From assembly GCA_016711265.1 (NCBI GenBank), contig JADJTI010000001.1:744001-808000 (forward strand): a DNA stretch of 64,000 nt. The letters run 5' to 3'. A program made the translations under genes and the position numbers. The notes beneath the pieces were generated by a model, which had not been told where the DNA came from, did no database searches, and worked only from the letters and a program-made list of their open reading frames with translations. Below, piece after piece: positions 8,287 through 17,133 of this stretch. Numbering within the stretch: position 1 is the first letter of the stretch; every line of letters begins with the position of its first letter. This stretch comes from Austwickia sp. (GTDB lineage Bacteria; Actinomycetota; Actinomycetes; Actinomycetales; Dermatophilaceae).

Positions 8287-9405
8287 ATGTCTCCCGCCGC
8301 CGTTCCGCCGGCCTTGCCGGCCACCGCGCACGTCCAACCCGCCTTCGCCGAGTTCGCCGGCTGGGCGCACGGCAGTCCGCGACGCACGCCGTACGGATGG
8401 TCGACGTACATCGTGCGCCGGGGCGACACGCTCTCGGAACTGGCAGCCCGGCATCACACCACGGTGGCGCAGCTGGTCGCCAAGAACCGGATGCGCAGCG
8501 CCGGCACCGTGCTGCGCGCCGGTGAACGCCTGGCGGTCCCTCGGCTGCGGCCGGCACCGTCGCTGCGTCGGACGGTCTCGGCGGGACGGGTCGATGCGCG
8601 GTACGCCGTCCGCCCCGGCGACACGCTCGGCGGGATCGCCGCGCGCCATGGGCTCAGCGCCCGACAACTCGCCGCCGCCAACCAGATCTCGACGCATGCG
8701 GTGCTGCGCATCGGTCAACGGCTGACCGTCCCCGGGGGCCAGAGCGCCACCCGCAGCACCGTCAAGGCCAGCCGCTCGAGCGCGGCGGGCAGCTTTGGCG
8801 CGAGCTACACGGTCAAGGCCGGAGACACGCTCAGCGGGATTGCGGCGCGGTACGGGGTCTCCCAGACCGCCCTGCTCAAGGCCAACCATCTCCGGAGCAC
8901 CGTCATCCGCACCGGTCAGCGCCTGGCCGTACCGGGAGCGCTGCAGACCAGCAGTGGCACCAGCCTGGGCGCCACGCCCCGGGCCAACCTGGCCTACCTA
9001 CGTTCCCGGCCGGCGCCCAGTCGCACCAAGGTGCGTTCGATGATCGTGGAGGCCTCCCGTCGGCACGGCGTGGACCCCCGGCTGGCGCTGGCCATCGGCT
9101 GGCAGGAGTCGGGTTGGAACCAGCGCCAGGTCTCCTACAAGAACGCCATTGGCGTCATGCAGTGCCTGCCCTCCACGGGACGGTGGATGTCCGGGGTGGT
9201 GGGACGGAAACTGGACCTGATGGAGGCGCGGGACAACATCACCTGCGGGGTGGCACTGCTGCGCACCCTCGGCCGTGCGGCCGACGACGAGAGAGAAGTC
9301 ATCGCGGCGTACTACCAGGGGCTGGCCTCGGTGCGGTCCCGCGGACTGTACGACGACACGGTGCGGTACGTGAACAACGTGCTGGCGCACAAGCGCCGGA
9401 TGTAA
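8287..9405 (+). CDS. LysM repeat lytic transglycosylase
   Basis: A 372-residue peptidoglycan-targeted protein. Three LysM repeats are visible (YIVRRGDTLSELA near residue 40, YAVRPGDTLGGIA near 104, YTVKAGDTLSGIA near 172), then a Ser/Arg linker and an SLT/lysozyme-like domain from about residue 250 with the predicted catalytic Glu in WQESGWNQ near 273, IGVMQCLPSTG and AAYYQG. The N-terminus (MSPAAVPPALPATAHVQ) is only weakly signal-peptide-like, so the true start may differ, though GGGAAGG precedes this ATG. The gene lies 34 bases before pknL, whose PASTA domains also bind peptidoglycan, suggesting linked cell-wall functions. Confidence 0.88.
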   Translation: MSPAAVPPALPATAHVQPAFAEFAGWAHGSPRRTPYGWSTYIVRRGDTLSELAARHHTTVAQLVAKNRMRSAGTVLRAGERLAVPRLRPAPSLRRTVSAGRVDARYAVRPGDTLGGIAARHGLSARQLAAANQISTHAVLRIGQRLTVPGGQSATRSTVKASRSSAAGSFGASYTVKAGDTLSGIAARYGVSQTALLKANHLRSTVIRTGQRLAVPGALQTSSGTSLGATPRANLAYLRSRPAPSRTKVRSMIVEASRRHGVDPRLALAIGWQESGWNQRQVSYKNAIGVMQCLPSTGRWMSGVVGRKLDLMEARDNITCGVALLRTLGRAADDEREVIAAYYQGLASVRSRGLYDDTVRYVNNVLAHKRRM

Positions 9406-9439
9406 CCGGCCCAGCGGATGTCCAGACAGCGACCGTAGG

Positions 9440-11419
9440 ATGCAGCCCGTGACAGCGACCGAGGTTCGCCCCCTGCTCGGCCAGATGGTCGACGGGCGCT
9501 ACCTCGTGGAATCGCACCTGGCCGACGGTGGCATGGGCTCGGTGTACATCGCCCTGGACACCCGCCTGGACCGGCGGGTGGCGCTGAAGGTCATGCGGGA
9601 GGAGCTGGCCCGCGACCACGGTTTCGTGGACCGCTTCCGGCGTGAGGCCCGGTCGGCGGCCCGGCTGTCCCACCCGCACATCGTTGCCGTCTACGACCAG
9701 GGTGGTGAGGGCGACCTGGTCTGGCTGGCCATGGAGCTGATCGGCCAGGGCCGGACCCTGCGCAACTGGTTGGCCGAGGTGGGGGCACTCACCCCGCGAG
9801 AGGCGCTGCGGGTGTGGAAGGCGATGGTGGCGGCCTTGGAGGCGGCGCACCGGGCCGGACTGATGCACCGTGACGTCAAGCCCGAGAATGTCCTGCTCGG
9901 CGATGAGGACCGGACCGTCAAGGTGGCCGACTTCGGCCTGTCCCGTCCGGTGACCAACCAGACGTTCACGGTGGCCGGCAGCCACCTGTTCGGCACCGCG
10001 TCCTACCTGTCGCCCGAGCAGATCCAGGACGGCCGCTCCGATGAGCGCAGTGACCTGTACGCCGCCGGGCTGGTGCTGTTCGAAATGCTCACCGGGCGCA
10101 AGGCGGTGGAGGGCGACAGCCTGATCCACGTTGCCTACCAGCATGTCCACGGCACGATCCCGCTGCCGTCGGCGCTGGTGCCCGGGCTGCCCACGGAGCT
10201 GGACGCACTGTGTTCCTGGGCCAGCCAGCGCGACCCGCAGGCCCGCCCCAGCGACGCGAGCACCCTGATGGCCCAGCTGGAGAGTTCGACGGCGTCGTTG
10301 ACCCCCACGCAACTGGACACCCGCCCGGTGGTGGAGGGGTACGACGCGGGCTCCTCCCGGACGTCGGCGCTGATCCACCGGACCCGCCGGGTGCCGATGG
10401 TGGGCCCGGGCCGCGACCGTGCCCCGGGTGCCGAGAACGGGGCCGACCTGCCGCCCACCACCGGCGTCGTGCTACCCGAAGGGACCGCCCTGCCGGGGAA
10501 GGTGCGGCGGCTGCGACCGCGCGGGCGGCCGCTCAAACCGTGGGCACGCTGGCTCGTGGGCGCCGCGGCGGTCGGCGTACTGCTGGCCGCGGGATTGTAC
10601 TGGTACTTCTTCTTCGGGCCAGCCGGCCAGCGTATCGTCCCCGATGTTGCCAAGCAGCAGCAGGGGCCGGCCACCCTCGCGCTGGCCGCTCAGGACCTCG
10701 ACGCCACCATCACTGCGGCGTTCTCCGAGGACATCCCGCGCGGGTGGGTGATCTCCACGGACCCGGGCGGCGGCACCCAGACCCGCCGGGGCGCCGATAT
10801 CACGGTGTTGGTGTCCAAGGGGCAAGAGCGCTATCAGGTGCCCGCCGTCCTGCGGCTCTCTCCCGACGAGGCCGCGGCCGAACTGCTGCGCGTCAAGCTG
10901 ACCCGCGGTCCGGTCCAGGAGGAGTACAGCGAGAGCGTGGAGGCCGGGCGGGTGACCCGCTCGGACCCGGCGACCGGCCAGTCCGTGCAACCCAACACCG
11001 AGATCGCGCTCTTCGTCAGCAAGGGCAAGAAGCCGATCGCCGTACCGAAGTTGCTGACCCGCACGCTGCAGGACGCGCAGAACGAACTAACCGCCCTCGG
11101 GTTGAACGCCAAGGTCAGTAAGGAAGAATTCAGCAACGACGTGCCGAAGGGATCGATCCTGTCCCAGGCACCGTCCTCGGGCACCATCTACAAGGGCGGC
11201 ACCGTGACGTTCGTGGTGTCCAAGGGCCCGGACCTGGTGACCGTTCCCCAGGTCTCCGGCAAATCCGTGGACGAGGCGGTCGCGATCCTGCGCCAAGCCG
11301 GCTTCCAGGTGGACGTGCGCCGGTTCTTCGGCGGCAACTGGGGCAAGGCCCACAACACCGAGCCCTCCGCCGGGCAGCAGGCCGGGCGGGGTACGACGGT
11401 GATCCTGCGGGTGGTCTGA
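9440..11419 (+). CDS. pknL: PASTA-domain Ser/Thr protein kinase (PknL type)
   Basis: A 659-residue transmembrane kinase. Kinase domain at about 18-280: glycine loop LADGGMGSVY, catalytic Lys50 (VALKV), HRDVKPEN with Asp145, DFG at 164, GTASYLSPEQ in the activation segment. A juxtamembrane region with an Arg-rich stretch precedes one transmembrane helix at about 370-391, followed by four extracellular PASTA repeats ending at the C-terminus, typical for muropeptide sensing. GTG at 9449, nine bases after AGGATG, is an alternative start. Synteny with idsA, the Rv2175c homologue and aroG supports the PknL assignment. Likely targets include the Rv2175c-like protein (inference). Confidence 0.93.
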   Translation: MQPVTATEVRPLLGQMVDGRYLVESHLADGGMGSVYIALDTRLDRRVALKVMREELARDHGFVDRFRREARSAARLSHPHIVAVYDQGGEGDLVWLAMELIGQGRTLRNWLAEVGALTPREALRVWKAMVAALEAAHRAGLMHRDVKPENVLLGDEDRTVKVADFGLSRPVTNQTFTVAGSHLFGTASYLSPEQIQDGRSDERSDLYAAGLVLFEMLTGRKAVEGDSLIHVAYQHVHGTIPLPSALVPGLPTELDALCSWASQRDPQARPSDASTLMAQLESSTASLTPTQLDTRPVVEGYDAGSSRTSALIHRTRRVPMVGPGRDRAPGAENGADLPPTTGVVLPEGTALPGKVRRLRPRGRPLKPWARWLVGAAAVGVLLAAGLYWYFFFGPAGQRIVPDVAKQQQGPATLALAAQDLDATITAAFSEDIPRGWVISTDPGGGTQTRRGADITVLVSKGQERYQVPAVLRLSPDEAAAELLRVKLTRGPVQEEYSESVEAGRVTRSDPATGQSVQPNTEIALFVSKGKKPIAVPKLLTRTLQDAQNELTALGLNAKVSKEEFSNDVPKGSILSQAPSSGTIYKGGTVTFVVSKGPDLVTVPQVSGKSVDEAVAILRQAGFQVDVRRFFGGNWGKAHNTEPSAGQQAGRGTTVILRVV

Positions 11420-11446
11420 GCGCCCGGCGAGTACTCATTCCCGCTG

Positions 11447-12100
11447 TCACTCCTGGTAGGCGTACCGCTCCTCGCGCCAGGCGTCCCCGGTGAAGTGGTA
11501 GCCGCGTTGCTCCCAGAAGCCGCGCTGCGGGCTCCGGTGGTAGACCACGGACATCACCCACTTGGGGCCCTTCCACCCGTACAGATGGGGGATCACCAGC
11601 CGCATCGGCCAGCCGTGTTCCGGGCTCAGTTCGCGGCCGTTGAGGTGGGTCGCGAACAGGGCCCGGGGGGAAAGCAGGTCGTCCACGGTGACGTTGGCGT
11701 GGTAACCGTAGGCGGCGTAAACCATCGCGTACGCCGCGTCGTCCGCCGGTGGTGCAGCCGCGACCAGGTGCCGGGCCGGCACGCCGAACCAGGTGAGGTC
11801 CTCGAAGGTGCTGCGGGTGGCGCAGTGCAGGTCGGCGGTGATTTCCAGGGTCGGCATCGCCTGCATGTCGGCCCAGCTCAAGACCGTCGGCGCGCCGGAG
11901 GCGGTGGCGCCCTCGACGGTCAGCGACCAGCCTGCCAGGTCGCGGCGCCGTGGGACCGGGCCGTAATGCCGTGGGCGGTGGACGCTCTCGCGACGTTGAC
12001 CCGGCGGCAGCGACTTGGGATCGCTGCAGTCGAATTCGCTCCCGCCGGACACCCCTCCAGGGTAGGCGGTCGGCGACGACCGCCTGACCACCTCAGGCAT
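11447..12100 (-). CDS. Molybdopterin-dependent oxidoreductase (sulfite oxidase/YedY-like)
   Basis: A 217-residue single-domain Mo-pterin protein of the oxidoreductase-molybdopterin family. The Mo-binding Cys is in LHCATRSTFEDLTWFGVPAR; VYAAYGYHANVTVDDLL, NGRELSPEHGWPMRLVIP and GWKGPKWV are further family motifs. No Tat signal, membrane anchor or dimerisation domain is seen, so it is probably cytoplasmic. Its ATG overlaps the aroG stop by 8 bases, implying translational coupling in a plsC-aroG-oxidoreductase operon. The substrate is unknown. Confidence 0.85.
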   Translation of the reverse strand: MPEVVRRSSPTAYPGGVSGGSEFDCSDPKSLPPGQRRESVHRPRHYGPVPRRRDLAGWSLTVEGATASGAPTVLSWADMQAMPTLEITADLHCATRSTFEDLTWFGVPARHLVAAAPPADDAAYAMVYAAYGYHANVTVDDLLSPRALFATHLNGRELSPEHGWPMRLVIPHLYGWKGPKWVMSVVYHRSPQRGFWEQRGYHFTGDAWREERYAYQE

Positions 12101-13424
12101 CGGCGAGCATTTCGGCCACCACGAAAGCGAGTTCCAGGCTTTGCTGGTGGTTCAGCCGGGGGTCGCACAGGGTCTCGTAGCGGCGCTGGAGGTCGTCGTC
12201 GTGCAGCGCCGACAGCCCGCCCAAGCACTCGGTGACGTCGTTGCCGGTGAGCTCGACGTGGATGCCGCCGGGGTGCGTGCCGACCGCGCGGTGCACCTCG
12301 AAAAAGCCCCGCGCCTCGTCGACGATGTCGTCGAACCGTCGCGTTTTGTACCCACTGCCCGACTCAAACGTGTTGCCGTGCATGGGGTCGCAGATCCACG
12401 CCGCGTGGACGCCCTCACGGCGCGCCCCTTCCAGCAGCGCGGGCAGCGAGGCACGCACCCGGCTCGCGCCCATCCGCACGATGAATGTCAGCCGCCCCGG
12501 CTCGCGGTCGGGATCGATCCGTTCGGCAAGCCTGGCCAGGTCGGCGGGGGTCGCGGTCGGGCCGATCTTCACCCCGACCGGATTGCGCACCCGGGAGACG
12601 AAGTCGACGTGGGCGTCATCGGCCCCGCGGGTCCGCTCCCCCACCCAGAGGAAGTGGCCGGAGGTGGCGTAGAGCTGCCCGGTCCGGGAGTCCACGCGGG
12701 TCAGCGGCTGCTCGTAATCCAGCAGCAGCGCCTCGTGGCTGGACCAGACATCGACCCGACGCATCGCCTCGAAGTTGGCGCCGCAGGCCTGCATGAACCG
12801 CATGGCCTTGTCGATGTCGTGCGCCATCCGCTCGTACCGGCTGTTGGCCGCCGTACGAATGAACCCGCGGTTCCATTCGTGGACGTGGCGCAGGTCCGCA
12901 AACCCGCCCTGGGTGAAGGCCCGGACCAGGTTCAGCGTGGCGGCGCTGGCGTTGTAAGCGCGCAGCAGCCGCTGGGGGTCCGGGGCGCGGGCCGCGGTGG
13001 TGAAGGCGAAATCGTTGACCATGTCACCGCGGTAGGCCGGCAGCTCCACGCCGTCGCGGACCTCGGTGTCCTTGCTGCGAGGCTTGGCGTACTGGCCGGC
13101 CATCCGGCCCAGCTTGACCACCGGGGTGCTGGCGCCGTACGTCAGCACCGCCGCCATCTGCAGGATCGTCTTGATTCGGTCGCGGATGCTGTCGGCGGTG
13201 GCACTGGCGAAGGTCTCGGCGCAGTCGCCGCCCATGAGGACGAAACCCTCGCCACGCGCCACCTCGGCCAACCGTTCGCGCAGGATGTCGCACTCCCCGG
13301 CGAACACCAGCGGAGGGTAGGTCGCCAAGGTCGCCCGTACCCGCGCCAGCTCCTCCAGATCCGGCCAGGTGGGTTGCTGAACTGCGGGTAGGTTCGGCCA
13401 GGTAGGTACGGCTGACAAGCTCAC
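12093..13424 (-). CDS. aroG: Class II 3-deoxy-7-phosphoheptulonate (DAHP) synthase
   Basis: First enzyme of the shikimate pathway, condensing PEP and erythrose 4-phosphate. The 443 residues match plant/actinobacterial class II synthases: metal-binding Cys in MGGDCAETF, KLGRMAGQYAKPRS, YNASAATLNL, SGHFLWVGERTR, VGVKIGPTAT, RMGASRVR, CDPMHGNT and GGIHVELTG. Full family length. It lies 9 bases after plsC and overlaps the molybdoenzyme gene. This is the AroG/Rv2178c position in the conserved pknL neighbourhood. Confidence 0.96.
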   Translation of the reverse strand: MSLSAVPTWPNLPAVQQPTWPDLEELARVRATLATYPPLVFAGECDILRERLAEVARGEGFVLMGGDCAETFASATADSIRDRIKTILQMAAVLTYGASTPVVKLGRMAGQYAKPRSKDTEVRDGVELPAYRGDMVNDFAFTTAARAPDPQRLLRAYNASAATLNLVRAFTQGGFADLRHVHEWNRGFIRTAANSRYERMAHDIDKAMRFMQACGANFEAMRRVDVWSSHEALLLDYEQPLTRVDSRTGQLYATSGHFLWVGERTRGADDAHVDFVSRVRNPVGVKIGPTATPADLARLAERIDPDREPGRLTFIVRMGASRVRASLPALLEGARREGVHAAWICDPMHGNTFESGSGYKTRRFDDIVDEARGFFEVHRAVGTHPGGIHVELTGNDVTECLGGLSALHDDDLQRRYETLCDPRLNHQQSLELAFVVAEMLADA

Positions 13425-13433
13425 GCACCCAAT

Positions 13434-14402
13434 CTAGGCGTCCCTGCTGTCGGGTCCGGATCGGTCCGTATGACGAATCGGTGCCGACGGGTCCGCCGAC
13501 GGCTGATTCGGTACGGCGGCCGGCCCGGGCTGCGCTGTCGGCTCCAGCTGGGCCTCGACCCCCGGGGCCGCCCGGTCGCGACCGCCGCCGCCTCCACTAC
13601 TGCGCGACTCCAGCCGGTGCTGGGTGCGTTCCTTGGTGGCGGCCACCACGCCTTCGACGCGGCCTCGCCCCGCGGCCACGATCTCCTCCGCCTTGGCGGT
13701 GCCCTTGGCGACGAGTTGCTCGGCCTTGGCAGCGATGGCCGCCTTGCGCGTAGCGGCGTACTCGTCGACATATTCGCGCCCGGACAGGCTCGCCAGTTCG
13801 TACATGATTTCGTCGGTGATGGCCCGCAGGACGGCGCGGTCGTTGGCCATGCCCTCATACCGTGAGAAGTCCAGGGGGGCGCCGAACCGGATCCCCACCG
13901 GGGCCAGGTTGGGGATCAGCTGACCCGTCGGTTGGAACTTGTCCGTGTCGATCATCGCGACGGGGATGACCGGTACCCGGCCCTCCAGCGCCAGCCGGGC
14001 CACGCCCGTCTTTCCTTTGTGCAAACGTCCGTCGGGGGAACGCGTGCCCTCGGGGTAGATGCCGAACAGATCGCCCCGCTGCAGGACGTCCAGACCCGCC
14101 TTCAGCGCATTCTCCGAGGCGTTGCCCCCCGAGCGGTCGATGGGGATCTGCCCCGTCCCTTTGAAGAAGGCCTTGGACAGGAAACCCTTGAGGCCAGGCT
14201 TGGTGAAGTACTCCATCTTGGCCGGAAACCAGATGCGGCGTGGCAGCGCCAATGGGAGGAAGATGGAATCGGAGAACGACAGGTGGTTGCTGGCCAGAAT
14301 GGCCGGACCGTGCTCGGGGACATGTTCCAACCCTTCGACGTGCGGGTTGTGGAACGCGCGCACCAGGGGGCCCAGCAAGACGTGAATGAACCAATAGAGC
14401 AC
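13434..14402 (-). CDS. plsC: 1-acyl-sn-glycerol-3-phosphate acyltransferase (PlsC family)
   Basis: Transfers an acyl chain to lysophosphatidic acid or a related glycolipid at the inner membrane. The 322-residue protein has the HX4D motif in SNHLSFSDSIF, the FFKGTGQIPIDRSGG segment, and the phosphate-binding YPEGTRSPDGRLHKGKTG. The core ends near residue 230 and is followed by a long Ala/Lys/Glu and Pro-rich tail of about 90 residues that is unusual in length and looks disordered. First gene of the aroG operon; orthologous in position to Rv2182c. Confidence 0.92.
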   Translation of the reverse strand: MLYWFIHVLLGPLVRAFHNPHVEGLEHVPEHGPAILASNHLSFSDSIFLPLALPRRIWFPAKMEYFTKPGLKGFLSKAFFKGTGQIPIDRSGGNASENALKAGLDVLQRGDLFGIYPEGTRSPDGRLHKGKTGVARLALEGRVPVIPVAMIDTDKFQPTGQLIPNLAPVGIRFGAPLDFSRYEGMANDRAVLRAITDEIMYELASLSGREYVDEYAATRKAAIAAKAEQLVAKGTAKAEEIVAAGRGRVEGVVAATKERTQHRLESRSSGGGGGRDRAAPGVEAQLEPTAQPGPAAVPNQPSADPSAPIRHTDRSGPDSRDA

Positions 14403-14592
14403 GGGTCCGCCTCCTCATTCTTGCCGGTCCTCGCCGAGCACTCTACGTTAGCCCTGTCCAGGGGGACACTCGGGTGCGCCCGGGCCGTCCAGGCGCTGAT
14501 CGGCGGGGGGTCTCGACCATATGGCCCGGTCCGCCGGGCGGCTTGCCGAGGGTTCGGATGTTCCAACTCAACGCGACAAGTGGACTGCAACG

Positions 14593-15081
14593 ATGACTGG
14601 TTCGACGCCATCCCGGCCTCGGGACGATGACCCGCAGGACGCGATCGATGCGGCCTTCGAGGACATCGTCGCGCGCTTCACCGCGCCCGAACCTGCCGTC
14701 GACCCTGTCGACCCTGTCGACCCTGGCAGCGAACCGTCGGGACCGGACGAGGTCCAGGCGGCGGCCCTACCGCTGGCATCCTCGGCTCAACCACCGCCGG
14801 GTTGGCGCGTGCACTCCCCGCCCGAGGACCCCGAGGACGAGGTCTACCGCCCCCCGGCTCCGCGTCCCCTACCGGCTCAGGATGCGACCTTCTGGGTAGC
14901 CCTCGTGGGTGGGGTGGGTGGCCCGTTGTTCTTCCTGTATCTCGTGCTCACCGACCCCTACGGCTCCCGGCTGGCGTTGTTCGCTGCGGGTCTGGTCACG
15001 ATCCTGGGGTTGGCCGTGACCTTCTGGCGGCTGCCGAGTCGGGCCGAACGCGACCCCGACGACGACGGAGCTCGCGTGTAG
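14593..15081 (+). CDS. Hypothetical membrane protein with acidic disordered N-terminus
   Basis: About 162 residues. The N-terminal hundred residues are acidic and Pro-rich, including a DPVDPVDP repeat encoded by three 9-base tandem units near 14697-14725. Two transmembrane helices follow (ATFWVALVGGVGGPLFFLYLVL and, after DPYGSR, LALFAAGLVTILGLAVTF), then a short charged tail. ATG at 14593 starts just before the family-like DDDPQDAID segment; the frame is open to 14521. Convergent with the ROK kinase gene. Function not recognised. Confidence 0.7.
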   Translation: MTGSTPSRPRDDDPQDAIDAAFEDIVARFTAPEPAVDPVDPVDPGSEPSGPDEVQAAALPLASSAQPPPGWRVHSPPEDPEDEVYRPPAPRPLPAQDATFWVALVGGVGGPLFFLYLVLTDPYGSRLALFAAGLVTILGLAVTFWRLPSRAERDPDDDGARV

Positions 15082-15088
15082 CGGGCTG

Positions 15089-16111
15089 TCACCTGAGCGC
15101 GCTGCGGGCGAGGTCCGCCGCACCGATCACCCCGGCGTCGTTGCCCAGCTCCGCCGCGCTGATGAACGCCTCGTCGCGATAGCCGCGACCCGGCAGACAC
15201 CGCCGGTAGGATTCGCGCGCCGGCCCGAGCAGGAGTTCCCCCGCGGCACTGACCCCACCGCCGATGACGAATCCCCCCGGGTCCACGGCTGCCGCGATGT
15301 TCGCGAGCCCGACGCCGAGCCACTGTCCGATCTCCCCGATCAGCTCCGTCGCGGTACGGTCGCCGCCCCGAGCCGCCTGCGTGATCATCGGACCGGACAG
15401 CCCGCCGGGTTCAGCGGCCGCCAACGCCGACAGCTCGCGCGCCACCGGTGACCGGGTGTCGATAATGGCCCGCGCTTCGCGGATCAGCGCCCGCCCGCTG
15501 GCGTACTGCTCCCAACACCCCCGATTGCCGCAGGCGCACCGGTGGCCACCCGGGACCACCTGCATGTGCCCGAATTCGCCGGCCAGGCCGAACCGTCCCC
15601 GCTGAATCCGCCCATCGACGACCAAGGATCCCCCGATCCCCGTTCCGAGGGTGATCATCACCAGGTTCGGCTCCCCACGCCCGGCCCCGAAGCGCCACTC
15701 CGCCCACCCGGCGGCGTTGGCGTCGTTGTCGACAAAGACCGGCAGCTCGAGGATCGCCGCGAGTCGTTCCTGGAGCGGCTCGTGTCGCCACGACAGGTGC
15801 GGGGCGAAGACCACGGTGGCCCGATCGGAGCTGACCCAGCCGGCCGCACCGATGCCGATGGCGCTGACCAGCGCATCGGGCCGGGTCGACGTACCGGATC
15901 TGCCTGGCGAGGGGCCGTGCTGGTCCTGCTCGGCCGCCACGAGGAGGTCCCGGACCAGGCCGACGATGGTGGCCAGGACCACGTCGGGGCTGGTGGTGCG
16001 GTGCGGTGTCACCCGCTGGAGCCGGTGCCTGATGGAGCCGTCGTCGCGCACCAGAGCCCCGGAAACCTTGGTGCCGCCGATGTCGATCCCGATGGCCGAC
16101 CGTCCAGTCAT
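15089..16111 (-). CDS. ROK family sugar kinase (glucokinase-like), downstream copy
   Basis: A 340-residue ROK kinase. Seen: the phosphate-binding GIDIGGTKVSGALV at the N-terminus, the catalytic-loop VDNDANAAGWAEW, the ITLGTGIGGSLVVDG motif, EFGHMQV, and the ROK zinc site HRCACGNRGCWEQYASG. Its ATG overlaps the stop of the upstream ROK gene by four bases (ATGA). The two proteins are clearly paralogous, suggesting tandem duplication with one copy possibly specialised to another hexose. Glucose phosphorylation is the likely reaction. Confidence 0.9.
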   Translation of the reverse strand: MTGRSAIGIDIGGTKVSGALVRDDGSIRHRLQRVTPHRTTSPDVVLATIVGLVRDLLVAAEQDQHGPSPGRSGTSTRPDALVSAIGIGAAGWVSSDRATVVFAPHLSWRHEPLQERLAAILELPVFVDNDANAAGWAEWRFGAGRGEPNLVMITLGTGIGGSLVVDGRIQRGRFGLAGEFGHMQVVPGGHRCACGNRGCWEQYASGRALIREARAIIDTRSPVARELSALAAAEPGGLSGPMITQAARGGDRTATELIGEIGQWLGVGLANIAAAVDPGGFVIGGGVSAAGELLLGPARESYRRCLPGRGYRDEAFISAAELGNDAGVIGAADLARSALR

Positions 16112-17061
16112 GGGTAGGGCGAGGCCAGCGCCAGAGCCGCCGCCCCGATCACCCCCGCATCGTTCCCCAGACCGGCGAGGGTGAATGCCGCCTCCGGGCG
16201 ATGTCCCCGCCCCGTCAGCTGTCGTCGGTACGCCGTCACCGCCGGTTCCAGCAGCAGGTTGCCGGTGTCGGCCACGCCACCGCCGATGACGAACATCTCC
16301 GGGTCGAGGATGGCGGCCACGTCCGCCGCGCCGATACCGAGCCAGCGCCCCACATCGGCCACCAGCTCGATGGACGCCGCGTCACCGTTGGCTGCGGCGG
16401 CGCTGACGTCCGGTCCGGTCAGCTGTTCGGCGTGTCCGGCGCACGCTTCGCGCAGAGCCTGAGCCCGCGGGGAACCCGAGGCCACGAGGTCGCGCGCCTC
16501 CCGGACCAGCGCGGTCCCCGATCCGTAGGCCTCCCAGCAACCGCGATTGCCGCAACCGCAGCGATGACCATCAGGTACCACGCAGATGTGCCCGATCTCG
16601 GCGCCGATGCCGTAGGCGCCGCGCAACAGGCGCCCCTGGATCACCACCCCACCGCCCAGGCCGGTGCCCACGGTGACGAACACCATGTCCGACACGTCGC
16701 GGGCGGGGCCGAAGACGAACTCCCCCCAGGCGGCGGCGTTGGCGTCGTTCTCCAGCGTCACCGGAAGCCCCACTTGCTGCGAAACCGGCTCGGCGACCGG
16801 CATGTCACGCCAGCTGATGTTGGGTGCGAACCGAATCCGGCCGCCCACGTGGTCGACGAACCCTGCGCAGGCCAGCCCCACCGCCTCCACCGGGTGGGCA
16901 CGTGCCAGGTCGGCCACCATCGAGGCCACCGTGTCGATGATGGCATCGGGATCCTGCGCCGAGGACGGGCGGCGATCTCGCTGCAGAATCGTGCCTGACT
17001 CATCGACGACTGCCGCGGCGATCTTGGTGCCGCCGACATCCACTCCCACTGCCAGGCTCAT
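16108..17061 (-). CDS. ROK family glucokinase, upstream copy
   Basis: About 317 residues with VGVDVGGTKIAAAVV, LENDANAAAWGEFVFG, VTVGTGLGGGVVIQG, EIGHICVVPDGHRCGCGNRG (zinc site) and a C-terminal GLGNDAGVIGAA shared with the downstream copy. The ATG at 17061 matches the family start; GTG at 17070 is an alternative. It is the best candidate for the housekeeping glucokinase. It lies 72 bases after the Cys-rich protein gene in an apparent SRPBCC-Cys-rich-ROK-ROK operon. Confidence 0.92.
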   Translation of the reverse strand: MSLAVGVDVGGTKIAAAVVDESGTILQRDRRPSSAQDPDAIIDTVASMVADLARAHPVEAVGLACAGFVDHVGGRIRFAPNISWRDMPVAEPVSQQVGLPVTLENDANAAAWGEFVFGPARDVSDMVFVTVGTGLGGGVVIQGRLLRGAYGIGAEIGHICVVPDGHRCGCGNRGCWEAYGSGTALVREARDLVASGSPRAQALREACAGHAEQLTGPDVSAAAANGDAASIELVADVGRWLGIGAADVAAILDPEMFVIGGGVADTGNLLLEPAVTAYRRQLTGRGHRPEAAFTLAGLGNDAGVIGAAALALASPYP

Positions 17062-17133
17062 GTAGCGCACCGTATCGAACCGCTGCCGCGGGGGCAGCCC
17101 GACCCGGGCCGTTGACCGCCGCGCAACGGCTGC

